Positions 14,398 to 24,480 of a DNA stretch of 64,000 nucleotides are shown here, in pieces; the first letter of the stretch is position 1, and the number at the start of each line of letters is the position of its first letter. Where the stretch lies: positions 124,001 to 188,000 of the forward strand of contig JAJTGR010000033.1 in NCBI GenBank assembly GCA_021299375.1. The letters are read 5' to 3'. Source of the stretch: Gemmatimonadota bacterium. GTDB taxonomy: Bacteria > Gemmatimonadota > Gemmatimonadetes > Gemmatimonadales > Gemmatimonadaceae. Made by a program: the position numbers and the translations under genes. Under the pieces are notes generated by a model, which saw nothing but the letters and a program-made list of their open reading frames with translations, searched no databases and was not told where the DNA came from.

Positions 14398-16248
14398 TCA
14401 CGGCGTAAACACGCAGCTGCTGCGGGCCGGCAGCATGAGCACGGCCATCGCGCCGCCGGTTGGCGCGCCACACACGCCCAGCACGTCACGCGACGGGACG
14501 GGCGCTGGCACCCGCACCTCGGCCGCCTTGCCGTCGTTGTTGATGGCCACCACCACGCGCCCGCGGCGATAGACGAACTGCTGGTCGGTGACCACCAGAT
14601 GCTCGGTCGCGCCCCGGCGCAGGTCGGTGTGCGCGGCCCGCGCCCGGAGCAGCGTCTGTACATGCGACCACACGGCCTGCTGCTCCGGCGTACGCCCGCT
14701 CGCCGCGAAGGCGTCGCGCGCATCACCCGGCCAACCGCCGGGGAAGTCGCGTCGGTTGTCCGGGTCGGGACCGCCCGCGATCGCGATCTCGTCACCGTAG
14801 TACACCAGCGGCGTCCCGCGCGTGGTGAGCACCGTGGTGAACGCCAGCTTCAATCCCTCCACCGTCGCCCCGCGCTCGCCCATGAAGCGCGACACGTCAT
14901 GCAGGCCGAAGAATGGCATGAGCGCCGACGGATCGTCGTAGAGGTGATCGCGCATCAGCATCTGTGCGATCCCCTTGACCGGCTTGCCGCCGATGAAGGC
15001 GTCACGGATGGGGTAGTACAGCGGAAAGTCGAAGAGATAGTCGACGCCCGTGCGCACCCCATCGTGTGTGCGCTTCGTGCCCTCGAAGAACCGGATCATC
15101 GCCGGGTCGCCGTCGAATACCTCACCCACCACGCGCAGCGTCGGGTACTGCTTCTTGATGGCCGCCATCCAGTCGCGCCAGAATCGCGTGGGCACATACG
15201 GCCACGTGTCCTGACGGATGCCGTCCATGCCGCTCATCCCCACCCACCAGAGCGTGTTCTGGATGAGATAGGTGGCGACGTCGGGATCATCCTGGTTGAA
15301 GTCCGGGAGGATGTTGATGAACCAGCCGTCGAGCGTGGCCCGGCGCAGCGCGTCGGTGGCGTAGGCATTGGCCAGCGTCCACGTCTGCCAGGTGTTGTCG
15401 GGATGCCGAGCCTGTGTGCCGTGGTACCACGTCGGCGTCGGCGCATCCTTCACCCACGGGTGGTAGGGGCCCGTGTGGTTGGCCACCATGTCGACGATGA
15501 CCTTGATGCCCTGCCGGTGGGCGTCGTCCACGAGCGCCGTGAACTCCGCCATTGTACCGAGGTGCTCGTCGACGGCGTAGAGGTCGGTGGCCCCGTAACC
15601 GTGATAACCGGTGGTGGGCTGCTGGTCGTAGACCTCGAGCGTGTCGACCCCATCGTTGTTGTCGTACAGGGGATTCATCCAGATGGCGGTGATCCCGAGC
15701 GACTTGAGATACGGCAGCTTCTGCCGCACCCCGGCGAGATCGCCGCCGTGGTAGTAGCGCCCCTTGCGGCGGTCGAGAAGGCCCGGCGACTTGCCGGGCC
15801 GATCGTTGGTGGTGTCACCGTTCGCGAAGCGGTCGGGCATGAGCAGGTACACCACGTCGTCGACGCCAAACCCCTGAAACCGACCGAGGGTGGGCAACGC
15901 CGCCGAGATCTCGAATGGCGCGTTCACCACACCGTGCGGCGTGCGCAGGCGCAGCGGATACGCCCCCGGTCGCGTTCCCGGCGCAATACGCACGTCCACG
16001 AACGCGTAGGTGCCGGCGTCACTCACCCGGAGCCGGCCGCAGGTGAGGCGCGGACATTCCACGCGCGCACCGCCCAGGTACTGTCCGCGAATGAGGACGC
16101 GCACCGGGTTGATGGAGTGGTTCGCCCACCAGTTGGGCGGCTCCACCTTGGTCACGATCGGCGCCTGCCCCCGTACGGTCACTGGCACCAGGACACCGAG
16201 CGCCAACGCACCGGCGGCGCGCTGCAGCCCGCGCAACGCCGCGATCAC
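14398..16248 (-). CDS. Exported cyclomaltodextrinase/neopullulanase-like alpha-amylase (GH13)
   Basis: The product is 616 residues from GTG 16248, which overlaps the permease stop as GTGA. The N-terminus (ALALGVLVPVTVRGQA) is a Sec signal. Residues about 30-115 form the cyclomaltodextrinase N-terminal sandwich (KVEPPNWWANHSINPVRVL). The GH13 barrel follows, with conserved regions DMVANH (253-258), nucleophile Asp 347 in GIRQDTWPY, acid/base Glu 376 in VVGEVF, and H450-D451 in FFGLHDVSRF. A C-terminal beta domain ends with SSCVFTP. The enzyme should cleave cyclodextrins or maltodextrins in the periplasm, feeding the permease and MalQ encoded upstream in the same operon. Longer readings of this frame (to 17409) are antisense-free but lie inside the permease gene and are not used. 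Confidence 0.92.
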   Translation of the reverse strand: MIAALRGLQRAAGALALGVLVPVTVRGQAPIVTKVEPPNWWANHSINPVRVLIRGQYLGGARVECPRLTCGRLRVSDAGTYAFVDVRIAPGTRPGAYPLRLRTPHGVVNAPFEISAALPTLGRFQGFGVDDVVYLLMPDRFANGDTTNDRPGKSPGLLDRRKGRYYHGGDLAGVRQKLPYLKSLGITAIWMNPLYDNNDGVDTLEVYDQQPTTGYHGYGATDLYAVDEHLGTMAEFTALVDDAHRQGIKVIVDMVANHTGPYHPWVKDAPTPTWYHGTQARHPDNTWQTWTLANAYATDALRRATLDGWFINILPDFNQDDPDVATYLIQNTLWWVGMSGMDGIRQDTWPYVPTRFWRDWMAAIKKQYPTLRVVGEVFDGDPAMIRFFEGTKRTHDGVRTGVDYLFDFPLYYPIRDAFIGGKPVKGIAQMLMRDHLYDDPSALMPFFGLHDVSRFMGERGATVEGLKLAFTTVLTTRGTPLVYYGDEIAIAGGPDPDNRRDFPGGWPGDARDAFAASGRTPEQQAVWSHVQTLLRARAAHTDLRRGATEHLVVTDQQFVYRRGRVVVAINNDGKAAEVRVPAPVPSRDVLGVCGAPTGGAMAVLMLPARSSCVFTP

Positions 16249-17588
16249 GCCGACGCCTCCGTGGGCACCTGGACGCGGAGCACCAGCAGCGCCGCGATGG
16301 CCATGAACACGCCGCCGGCCACCACGGCTGCCATGCGGTTGTTGCCAAGGAGGGTGTTCATCACCCACCCGAAGCCCAGCGAGGCGACGATCTCGGGAAT
16401 GACGATGAAGAAGTTGAAGAGGCCCATGTACACGCCCGTCTTCCCCGGCGGCAACGCCGTCGAGAGCATCACGTACGGCATGGAGATGGTGCTGGCCCAC
16501 GCGATGCCCACACCAACCATCGACAGCAGCAGGAGGTTGGGGTCGCGAATCACCGACACCGAGGCCAGCCCCGCCGCACCAGCCAGCAGGCACAGTGCAT
16601 GGGTGGCCCGCGAACCGCGGGCCTTGGCGATCGCCGGCAGGAACAGCGAGAACACGAACGTGACCGCCGAGTACGCCCCGAAGCACAGTCCCGCCCACTC
16701 CACCCCTTGCTGATAGCGGGGATCGTTCGTGTCGCTCGCCCCGAACACGTCGGTGGCCACCGCCGTCGAGAAGTACAGCCACATGCAGAAGAGGCCGAGC
16801 CACGTGCACATCTGCACGAGCGCCAGCTGGCGCATGGTGCGGGGCATCGCGCGCGCCGCGGCAACGATCTCGCGGGCACCGGCAAGCACACCCGCGCTCT
16901 GTGCCTTCTCGCGTTCGAAGGCGGCGAGGTCGGCCGGCGGCTTCTCCTTCGTCGTGAACACGGTGTACATCACCGCACCGAAGAACGCGACGGCGCCCAC
17001 GTAGAACGACAGGCGCACCGTGGCCGGAATGGTGCCCGGTGCGCTCGCTGCGACGCCGAACCAATTGGTGAGCATCCAGGGCATGGCCGAGGCGATGACG
17101 GCACCCAGGCCGATGAACAACGACTGCATGGCGAAGCCACGCGTCCGCTCGTTGGCCGGCAGCAGGTCGGCCACGAAAGCGCGGAACGGTTCCATCGAGA
17201 TGTTGATGGACGCATCGAGAATCCACAGCAGCCCGGCCGCCATCCAGAGCGCGCTGGAATTCGGCATCGCGATGAGTGCCAGCGAGCTGAGAACGGCCCC
17301 GATCATGAAGAACGGCCGCCGTCGCCCGAAGCGCGGTGACCACGTCCGGTCGCTGAGGTGGCCGATGATGGGCTGCACAATCAGCCCCGTGAGCGGTGCC
17401 GCCAGCCACAGCATCGGAATCTCATCGGGTTTCGCACCGAGGTACTCGTAAATGGCGCTCATGTTGGCCATCTGCAGCCCCCAGCCGAACTGGATGCCGA
17501 GAAAGCCGAAGCTCATGTTCCAGATCGACCAGAAGTTGGTCGGCGCACTGGTGGTGCGCGCGGCAGGCCCCGCGGTGCTCTCGCTCAT
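16245..17588 (-). CDS. MFS/GPH-type sugar permease (maltodextrin-like)
   Basis: The product is 447 residues with about 12 transmembrane helices. The start ATG 17588 overlaps the malQ stop as ATGA. Signatures of the sucrose/maltose permease type are [20 protein letters not shown] in helix 1, [17 protein letters not shown] and the [11 protein letters not shown] loop between helices 2 and 3, and [13 protein letters not shown]. It is a clear paralogue of the permease at 36486-37844, which is paired with trehalase. It presumably moves maltose or short maltodextrins produced by the downstream exported amylase across the inner membrane by proton symport. Direction and substrate are inferred from the operon. 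Confidence 0.9.
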   Translation of the reverse strand: MSESTAGPAARTTSAPTNFWSIWNMSFGFLGIQFGWGLQMANMSAIYEYLGAKPDEIPMLWLAAPLTGLIVQPIIGHLSDRTWSPRFGRRRPFFMIGAVLSSLALIAMPNSSALWMAAGLLWILDASINISMEPFRAFVADLLPANERTRGFAMQSLFIGLGAVIASAMPWMLTNWFGVAASAPGTIPATVRLSFYVGAVAFFGAVMYTVFTTKEKPPADLAAFEREKAQSAGVLAGAREIVAAARAMPRTMRQLALVQMCTWLGLFCMWLYFSTAVATDVFGASDTNDPRYQQGVEWAGLCFGAYSAVTFVFSLFLPAIAKARGSRATHALCLLAGAAGLASVSVIRDPNLLLLSMVGVGIAWASTISMPYVMLSTALPPGKTGVYMGLFNFFIVIPEIVASLGFGWVMNTLLGNNRMAAVVAGGVFMAIAALLVLRVQVPTEASA

Positions 17589-19045
17589 CGTTCGTAGGTG
17601 GTCGTGAGGTCGTGGAGATGCGCGGTGAGCGGCGCGGTGAGCTGCGCCCAGGTGAAGCGGAAGCCCCAGTTGCCCGCCTGCCGCCCGGGAAGGTTCATGC
17701 GTGCCTCGCTTCCGAGCCCGAGCACGTCCTGCAGGGGAATGAGTACCGTATTGGCCACCGAGGCGAGAGCGGCGCGGATGAGCACCCAGTGCATGTCCTG
17801 CCCATCGGTGCCGAGGTAGCGCTTGGCGAACGCCTTCTCGCGTGCCACCGCGTCGGCACCGCGCGTGGAATCGCCTTCGCCGGTGGACTGCCACCACCCC
17901 ATGGTGGTGTCGTTGTCGTGCGTGCCGGTGTAGACCACGAGGTCACGGACATAGCGATGGGGGATGAAGTTCGAATCCTGTCCGTCGAAGGCAAACTGGA
18001 GGATGGCCATGCCGGGGTAGGCGAACTGTTCACGGAGCGCCTCGACGGCCGGTGTGATGAGCCCGAGGTTCTCGGCGACAATCGGCAGCGGTCCGAGCGC
18101 GGCGGTGAGCGCGTCGAACAGTGCCGCGCCTGGTCCCTGCACCCAGCGTCCGTGCATGGCCGTGGGTGCGTCGCCCGCCACCTCCCAATAGGCCTCGAAG
18201 CCGCGAAAGTGATCGAGGCGCACGAGGTCGAACTGCTCGAGGGCGGCCCGCATGCGCGCGATCCACCATGCGAAGCCATCGGCGTGCATGCGCTCCCAGT
18301 CGTACAACGGGTTGCCCCACAACTGGCCGGTCTCGCTGAAGTAGTCGGGGGGCACCCCGGCCTGCACGCGGCGTGTGCCATCCGCGCACAGCTGGAACTG
18401 CGTGGGATTGGCCCACACGTCGGCCGAATCGTGCGCCACGTAGATGGGCACGTCGCCCATGAGCCGGATGCCGCGCTGCGCACAGGCCTGCCGCAGCGCC
18501 CGGTACTGTCCGAAAAAGACAAACTGCTGCTTGTAGAGCCGTTCGATGTCGGCGCTCAGCGTGTGGCGCCATTCGAGGAGTGCCGCCGGATCACGCTGCG
18601 CGGCGCTTGGGTCCCACGCTGTCCACGCGACGCCGCCGTGGGCGCGCTTGAGGGCCATGAACAGCGCATAATCCGGGAGCCAGTGCGCCTGATCGGCCAC
18701 GAAGCGCCGCACGGCGTCGTCGAAGGGGACCGTGTCGAGCCACGCGGCGAGTGCCGCCTCTTTTGCCGGAATCACGGCGCCGAAATCCACGTGCTCAGCG
18801 GGAAACGCGCCCTCCCACCCCGGGACGTGGATGAGCAGGGGATTGCCGGCGAACGCGGAAAAGCACTGATACGGTGAATCACCGTACCCGGTGGGCCCCA
18901 GCGGCAGCACCTGCCAGATCTTCATGCCGGTCTCGGCCAGCCACTGGGCAAACCGATGGGCCTCGGGGCCAAAGTCGCCGATGCCGCCCGGACCAGGGAG
19001 CGACGTGGGATGCAGCAGGATGCCGGCGGCGCGTGGGAACTGCAT
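17585..19045 (-). CDS. malQ: 4-alpha-glucanotransferase (GH77, amylomaltase)
   Basis: The product is 486 residues, the length of short bacterial MalQ. It starts MQFPRAAGILLHPTSLPGPG, with the HPTSLPGPGGIGDFG motif near the N-terminus. It carries KIWQVLPLGPTGYGDSPYQ, GDVPIYVAHDSADVWAN, the nucleophile region VRLDHFRGFE, the acid/base Glu in VAENLG and the stabilising Asp in TGTHDNDT. It transfers alpha-1,4-glucan segments between maltodextrins in the cytosol, releasing glucose. It is the first gene of a three-gene operon with the permease and exported amylase, joined by 4-nt overlaps. There is no signal peptide. Confidence 0.96.
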   Translation of the reverse strand: MQFPRAAGILLHPTSLPGPGGIGDFGPEAHRFAQWLAETGMKIWQVLPLGPTGYGDSPYQCFSAFAGNPLLIHVPGWEGAFPAEHVDFGAVIPAKEAALAAWLDTVPFDDAVRRFVADQAHWLPDYALFMALKRAHGGVAWTAWDPSAAQRDPAALLEWRHTLSADIERLYKQQFVFFGQYRALRQACAQRGIRLMGDVPIYVAHDSADVWANPTQFQLCADGTRRVQAGVPPDYFSETGQLWGNPLYDWERMHADGFAWWIARMRAALEQFDLVRLDHFRGFEAYWEVAGDAPTAMHGRWVQGPGAALFDALTAALGPLPIVAENLGLITPAVEALREQFAYPGMAILQFAFDGQDSNFIPHRYVRDLVVYTGTHDNDTTMGWWQSTGEGDSTRGADAVAREKAFAKRYLGTDGQDMHWVLIRAALASVANTVLIPLQDVLGLGSEARMNLPGRQAGNWGFRFTWAQLTAPLTAHLHDLTTTYER

Positions 19046-19774
19046 GGACGGGTGGTGGGATGAGGAGAGGGGGGCGATGCGCTACGGAAGACGGCGCGCC
19101 CATCCGACGGGGACCGCACGATCGGTGGGGTGCCGGCGTCGCCGCTCCGCGCCGACCCGGGGGGGAGAGCCCGCGTCGGTTGCGCCGTCGTCGCGACCCG
19201 CCCCCGGGAAGCGGAGGATGGGCCAGGTGGATCCGTTGGCGGACGCGAGGCAGGTGAGAACGACGAACGCGGCGGGACTCACGGGCGGCTATCTCGTAAC
19301 GCTTTGTTTATCAATGACTTGGAAGTCCACCGCCGAGGAGGGGGCGGCGATGGGCGGCTGGTGACGGTCGGCCGAGCGGCGGGGGGTGACCAATGCCGCC
19401 ATGTCACGCATGAAAACCCAGGCGACCGGCAGAAACTCGCCACGGGGGCGAAAGTCCGCCACCCACCGCAAAAAAACTCCCGTACAGGACCCGCAAGGAC
19501 AAAACGTCATCTTGACAGTTTCGGGTCCGGGTTGTTTCATGGCGTTTCATCATCCCCACTCACATGTTGCTCGCCTCCTTCCCGTCGGGTGACATGCGCT
19601 GAACCAGCCCGGGGCCAGTCGTGGCCGTTGTGCGGCGACCGTCCTCGGGCTTTCCCGGTTCATCCCCCAGCGGCGATCGTCTCTTCAATAGATGTAGTCT
19701 GGACCAGAAAGTCCGAACCGCGTCGTCGACGGGTGATCGCCGGTCCTTCCCCGCTCCTTTGGAGGCATGCGTTT
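19046..19774. other. 729-bp intergenic region upstream of susC
   Basis: This is the largest gap in the window and separates the divergent malQ and susC genes. Short frames on both strands here have no recognisable domain or signal and are not called. A local AT-rich stretch (about 19294-19325, ACGCTTTGTTTATCAATGAC) and an A-run (19470-19476) stand out. A possible promoter lies at 19512-19540. If that promoter is used, susC has a leader of about 230 nt. Confidence 0.5.
19512..19540 (+). promoter_or_regulatory. Putative sigma-70-like promoter for the susC operon
   Basis: A perfect TTGACA (19512-19517) is followed after 17 nt by TTTCAT (19535-19540), 4 of 6 matches to a -10 box. The position is in the long upstream gap, on the strand of susC. 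It is the only perfect -35 noticed in this gap. Confidence 0.35.
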
Positions 19775-22700
19775 ATGGCGGTAGGCGTCCGTTGGTTCGC
19801 CGCAGCAGCAATCGGTACGCTGCTCTCGGCGGGCCAGGTCAGTGCCCAGGCAACGGGCAGAGTCTCCGGCCGTGTGGTGGACTCCACCACGGCAGGCGTT
19901 CTGGCGAACGCCTCGATTCAAGTTGTGGGGACGCAGATCGGTACCTACACGCGTAACGACGGCGGCTTCCTGCTGCCCGCCGTGCCGGCGGGTGCCCAGC
20001 GTCTCCGGGTCTCCCGTATCGGCTACGCGCCCAAGGAGGTGAGCATCGCGGTGGCCGCCAATGCCGGCGTCTCCGTCGAGGTGCAGCTGTCCCCGGTGGC
20101 GGCGCAGCTCACGGGCGTCGTCACGACCGGCTACGGTCAGCAGCGGCGCGAGGCCATCACGGGTGCGGTGGCGAGCATCAAGGGTGACGACGCCAACGTC
20201 GGCGTTCAGCCCAATGCCACCGGCCTGCTCACGGGCCGAGTGGCCGGCGTGAACGTCATCGCCAACAGTGGTGAGCCGGGCGCCGGCGCCCAGATCCGCA
20301 TCCGTGGCGGCACGTCCATCAGCGCCTCCAACGAGCCGCTCTACGTGATCGACGGGGTGCCCATCCAGAACGACCCGACGGAAGCGGGCGGCATCGGGCT
20401 GAACGCGGGCGCGGCGCTGCCGCGCAACCCGCTCAACATGATCAACCCGAACGACATCGCCAACATCACGGTCCTCAAGGACGCCTCGGCCACCGCCATC
20501 TACGGCTCGCGCGGTGCCAACGGCGTGGTGCTCATCGAGACCAAGCGCGGCGCGGCGGGCGTTTCGTCGGTCGAATACGAGACCTTCGTCGCCTCGGCGG
20601 CGCCGGCGAACTCGCTCGATTTCCTCTCCGGTAGCGAGTACCGCACCTTCGTGCAGCAGCAGGTGACCGCCGGCCGCCTCAACCAGAACGCGCTGAACAA
20701 CCTCGGCACGGCCAACACCGACTGGGAACAGGAGCTGATGCGCCGGAGCACGACGGTGAACCACAATCTGTCGTTCACCGGCGGCAACGCCACCACGCAG
20801 TACCGGGCGTCGCTCAACTACCTCGATCAGGAAGGCATCGTCATTTCCAACGGCTTCCGCCGTTTCCAGGGCCGCCTGAACGCCAACCATCTGGCCCTCG
20901 ACGGCAAGCTGCGTCTCAATTTCAACCTGACGTCGTCGAAGGTCGACAACGACTACCTGGCCAACGAGAACGGCGGTGGCTTCGAGGGTGGCGTGTTCAC
21001 GAACATGGCCATCTTCAATCCGACCCAGCCGATCTTCGCGCCGAATGCCGAAGTGCCGACGTACTATGAAATCGGCCCGGGCCGTCAGTCGGTCCGCAAC
21101 CCGGTGGCGCTCGCCAACCAGATCGCCGACGTCGCCACGACGAACCGGACGCTCGGCAACATCCAGGCTACCTACAGCGTCACCAGCTTCCTGACCGCCT
21201 CGGTCAACGTCGGTACCGACCGCTCGAGCGGTGTCCGCCAGACGTACCTGCCGCGTGCGAGCTCGGTGGGGGCGGAGTGGAACGGCCGCGCGCGCCAGGT
21301 GAGCCGCACGCTCGGCAACAACACGCTGCAGACGTTGCTGACCTTTGCGCCACGGGTGTCGGACAACCAGGAGCTCGAGGTGGTCGGCGGCTACGAGTAC
21401 TCCGACTTCGACAACGGCGAGTTCGGCGCCGAGGGGCGCAACTTCCTCACCGACGCCTTCAGCTTCAACAACCTCGGCGGCGGCGGGACGCTCGTCGCGC
21501 CCTTCTCGTTCCGTGAGCAGAGCCGGCTGGTGTCCTTCTTCAGCCGTGCCAACTACAGCTACAAGGACCGCTACTTCCTCACCGGCGTGATCCGCCGCGA
21601 CGGCTCGTCGCGCTTCGGCGCGGGCAACAAGTGGGCCGTCTTCCCGGCCTTCTCGGCCGGCTGGAAGATCAGCGACGAAAGCTGGATGCAGGGCAAGGGC
21701 TTCTCGAATCTCCGCCTCCGCGCCGGCTACGGCCTCCAGGGCAATCAGGCCGTGTCGCCGTACGCCTCGCTCATCCTGCTCGAGCCGAACGACGGGGCGC
21801 GCTACCCGTTTGGTGACAACATCATCACCGGCGTGGTGCCGACCCGCAACGAGAACCCGAACCTCAAGTGGGAGCAGACGGCGCAGTACAACCTGGCCGC
21901 CGAGTTCGGGTTCAAGGACAACAAGTACACCGGTACCCTCGAGTACTACCGCAAGAACACCAACGACCTGCTCCTCACGGTCGCGGTGCCGCAGCCGGCG
22001 CTGGTGCCCACGCGCCTCGAAAACGTGGGCAGTCTGCACAACACCGGTATCGAAGCCACGTTCGACGCCAACCTGCTGCAGCAGCGCGACAAGTCGTTCA
22101 CCACGGGCCTCGTGTTCTCCATCGAACGCAACCAGGTGGATGACCTCGGTGGCCGGTCGTTCATCACCACCGCCGGTGTCCAGGGGCAGGGCCAGTCGGG
22201 CAACGTCGCCCAGCGCATCCTTCCCGGCCAGCCGCTCGGCACCTTTTGGGGCGCCGAGTTCGTGGGGGTGAACAACGAAGGCAAGCAGCTGTTCAACAAC
22301 TACAAGGTCACCCGCACGAACGGCGTCATCACGAGCCGGACGCTCGACGGCACCACCACCTCGCCGGACGGCGACGACCAGACGATCATCGGCAACGCCA
22401 ATCCGAGCTTCAGTCTGGGCTGGCGCGGCAACCTGCGCTGGAAGAAGTTCGATGCCAGCTATCTGTGGCGCGGCGAGTTCGGCCGCGACGTGTTCAACAA
22501 CACCGCGCTCGTGTATTCCACCCAGTCGGCGGTGCTGCAGGGGCGCAACTTCCTCCGCTCGGCGCTCGACCAGCAGGACGCCATCACCGAGCCGGCCATC
22601 TACTCGTCGCGCTGGATCGAGAATGGCTCGTTCTTCCGCCTCCAGAACGTGACGGTCGGCTACGCGTTCAAGCTCCCTGGCAAGGGAGGCGACGCCCGCT

Positions 22701-22855
22701 TCTACGTCTCGGGCGACAACCTCCTGCTGTTCACGCCGTACAGCGGCTACGATCCCGAGGTGTTCACCGACGTCGGCCTCGCATCGCGCGGCATCGATTA
22801 CCTCGCCTACCCGCGTGCCCGGACGTTCACGTCGGGACTCCGCGTCCAGTTCTGA
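19775..22855 (+). CDS. SusC/RagA-type TonB-linked outer-membrane protein
   Basis: The product is 1026 residues. ATG 19775 is preceded by GGAGG at 19761-19765 with 9-nt spacing. A Sec signal peptide (MAVGVRWFAAAAIGTLLSAG) ends at SAQ. A carboxypeptidase-like regulatory domain (about 26-108) contains GRVSGRVVDSTTAGVL and NDGGFLLPAVPAG. The SusC-type plug follows, with VVTTGYGQQRREAITGAV, IRIRGGTSISASNEPLYVID and KDASATAIYGSRGANGVVLI. The remainder is the 22-strand barrel, ending in a terminal phenylalanine (SGLRVQF). SusC forms the TonB-driven channel under the SusD lid, here encoded next. The cargo is unknown; Gemmatimonadota and Bacteroidota use such pairs for glycans and for peptides. Confidence 0.95.
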   Translation: MAVGVRWFAAAAIGTLLSAGQVSAQATGRVSGRVVDSTTAGVLANASIQVVGTQIGTYTRNDGGFLLPAVPAGAQRLRVSRIGYAPKEVSIAVAANAGVSVEVQLSPVAAQLTGVVTTGYGQQRREAITGAVASIKGDDANVGVQPNATGLLTGRVAGVNVIANSGEPGAGAQIRIRGGTSISASNEPLYVIDGVPIQNDPTEAGGIGLNAGAALPRNPLNMINPNDIANITVLKDASATAIYGSRGANGVVLIETKRGAAGVSSVEYETFVASAAPANSLDFLSGSEYRTFVQQQVTAGRLNQNALNNLGTANTDWEQELMRRSTTVNHNLSFTGGNATTQYRASLNYLDQEGIVISNGFRRFQGRLNANHLALDGKLRLNFNLTSSKVDNDYLANENGGGFEGGVFTNMAIFNPTQPIFAPNAEVPTYYEIGPGRQSVRNPVALANQIADVATTNRTLGNIQATYSVTSFLTASVNVGTDRSSGVRQTYLPRASSVGAEWNGRARQVSRTLGNNTLQTLLTFAPRVSDNQELEVVGGYEYSDFDNGEFGAEGRNFLTDAFSFNNLGGGGTLVAPFSFREQSRLVSFFSRANYSYKDRYFLTGVIRRDGSSRFGAGNKWAVFPAFSAGWKISDESWMQGKGFSNLRLRAGYGLQGNQAVSPYASLILLEPNDGARYPFGDNIITGVVPTRNENPNLKWEQTAQYNLAAEFGFKDNKYTGTLEYYRKNTNDLLLTVAVPQPALVPTRLENVGSLHNTGIEATFDANLLQQRDKSFTTGLVFSIERNQVDDLGGRSFITTAGVQGQGQSGNVAQRILPGQPLGTFWGAEFVGVNNEGKQLFNNYKVTRTNGVITSRTLDGTTTSPDGDDQTIIGNANPSFSLGWRGNLRWKKFDASYLWRGEFGRDVFNNTALVYSTQSAVLQGRNFLRSALDQQDAITEPAIYSSRWIENGSFFRLQNVTVGYAFKLPGKGGDARFYVSGDNLLLFTPYSGYDPEVFTDVGLASRGIDYLAYPRARTFTSGLRVQF

Positions 22856-22880
22856 CCAACCCGGACCGAACGAACAGACC

Positions 22881-24449
22881 ATGCGTATCACTCACACTTC
22901 CCGCTTCCGCCAGCTCTGGCAGGCCGGCCGTCTCAGCGCGGTGCTGCTGGTGCCGGCCGCCACGCTCCTGCAGGGGTGCACCGACCTCGAGGAGACGCCG
23001 ACCAGCGCCATCACCCCGAACAACTTCTTCAAGAACTCCGATGAAGTGATCGGTGGCGTGGCCTCCGTGTACGCCGCCCTGCGCAGCACCATGTGGGGCT
23101 ACTACAACCTCAGCCAGGTGTCGACCGACGAGAACGTCGTCCCGACCCGCGGCTCCGACTGGTTCGACAACGGCCGCTGGCTCGACTTGTATCGGCACAC
23201 GTGGACGCCCACGTCGGGGTCGGGTCTTGAGGACATCTCCGGCGTCTGGAACGACCTCTTCGGCGGCGTAGCCCGCGCGAACGTCGTCCTGAGCGCGCTC
23301 GAGACCACCGATGTGCCGAACAAGGCAACCATCGTGGCAGAAATGAAGGCGCTGCGCGCCTTCTACTACTACCTGCTGATGGACTTCTTCGGTGGGGTGC
23401 CCATCGTCACCACGACCGAAGTCAAGCCGCGTGAACAGGCCACGCGCGCCGAAGTGTTCGCCTTCATCGAGAAGGAGCTCACGGAAGCGCGGGCCGCGCT
23501 GCCCGATGCGTGGCCGGCCGAGAACTTCGGCCGCGTCACCAAGGGGGCCACGGACGCCATTCTCGCGAACATGTACCTGAACGCGCAGGTGTTCACGGGC
23601 ACGGTGACGGCGACGAGTGGCCTCACGCGGGGTACCGCAAAGTGGACCGAGGCCATCACGGCTGCGGACCGCGTGCTCAACTCCGGGCGCTATCGCCTCA
23701 ATTCGGATTGGCGCGCGAACTTCAACGCCACCAACGAAAACTCGCCCGAGAACATCTTCACGGTGCGGCACAGCACGCGCGTCCCGGGCATCGGCCTGAC
23801 GTTCGTGATGCGCATGGGCCACTACAACTCGTTCGCGGCGTCGCCGTGGAACGGGTTCGCGACCCTCGCCGAGACCTACAACGCGTTCGACAACGCCGAC
23901 GATCGCAAGAAGGTGTTTCTCGTGGGACCGCAGGTCGACCTGCTCACCGGTCGTCCGGTCACCGATCGCGCCGGCAACCCACTGGTGTTCACGCCGGAGA
24001 TTCGGGACCTGTCGCAGGCCACGGAAGGTGAAGGCGCCCGTATCTACAAGTACACGGTCGATCCGAACTTCAACGGCGGCGACAACGGGAACGACTACGT
24101 CTACTTCCGCCTTGCGGAAATGATGATGATCAAGGCCGAGGCCCAGAACGAACTCGGACAGACGGCTGCCGCCGTGCAGCTGGTCAACCAGATCCGAGCC
24201 CGGGCCTTCACCCCGGCCAAGCCGCTGCCCGCGAACATCTCCCAGACAGACCTCCGCCAGGCCATCTTCAGCGAACGCCTGTATGAGTTCATCGGCGAGG
24301 CCAAGCGCCGTCAGGACATGATCCGCGCCGGCACCTACACCAACGCGCGCTTTGGCAAGGCGGCGTCGTCGCCATTCCGTATCCTGATGCCGATTCCGCA
24401 GAACCAGATCGAGACCAACCCGCTGCTCAAGCAGAACCCCGGCTACTGA
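22881..24449 (+). CDS. SusD/RagB family outer-membrane lipoprotein
   Basis: The product is 522 residues, beginning 25 nt after susC. The lipobox LLQGC puts the lipidated cysteine at residue 33. The SusD N-terminal TPR-like part shows ITPNNFFKNSDEVIGGVASV, a VRGxY-type variant at AEMKALRAFYYYLLMDFFGG followed by VPIV, and the C-terminal RxxE/Y signature AIFSERLYEFIGEAKRRQDM. It ends with PIPQNQIETNPLLKQNPGY, the usual SusD ending. It caps the SusC barrel at the cell surface and binds the ligand. A 10-bp perfect stem-loop follows at 24481. Confidence 0.94.
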   Translation: MRITHTSRFRQLWQAGRLSAVLLVPAATLLQGCTDLEETPTSAITPNNFFKNSDEVIGGVASVYAALRSTMWGYYNLSQVSTDENVVPTRGSDWFDNGRWLDLYRHTWTPTSGSGLEDISGVWNDLFGGVARANVVLSALETTDVPNKATIVAEMKALRAFYYYLLMDFFGGVPIVTTTEVKPREQATRAEVFAFIEKELTEARAALPDAWPAENFGRVTKGATDAILANMYLNAQVFTGTVTATSGLTRGTAKWTEAITAADRVLNSGRYRLNSDWRANFNATNENSPENIFTVRHSTRVPGIGLTFVMRMGHYNSFAASPWNGFATLAETYNAFDNADDRKKVFLVGPQVDLLTGRPVTDRAGNPLVFTPEIRDLSQATEGEGARIYKYTVDPNFNGGDNGNDYVYFRLAEMMMIKAEAQNELGQTAAAVQLVNQIRARAFTPAKPLPANISQTDLRQAIFSERLYEFIGEAKRRQDMIRAGTYTNARFGKAASSPFRILMPIPQNQIETNPLLKQNPGY

Positions 24450-24480
24450 GCCGGTTCGGGTGGTTCCTGCTGGTCGCCAC

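Noticed and set aside
19289-19540. Minus-strand frame of 83 codons in the long susC upstream gap
   Set aside because: No signal, domain or ribosome binding site, and the composition is like noncoding DNA.
19685-22891. Open minus-strand frame of more than 1000 codons
   Set aside because: It is exactly antisense to susC. The sequence is rich in Arg, Ala and Val without any domain, an effect of high-GC third positions.
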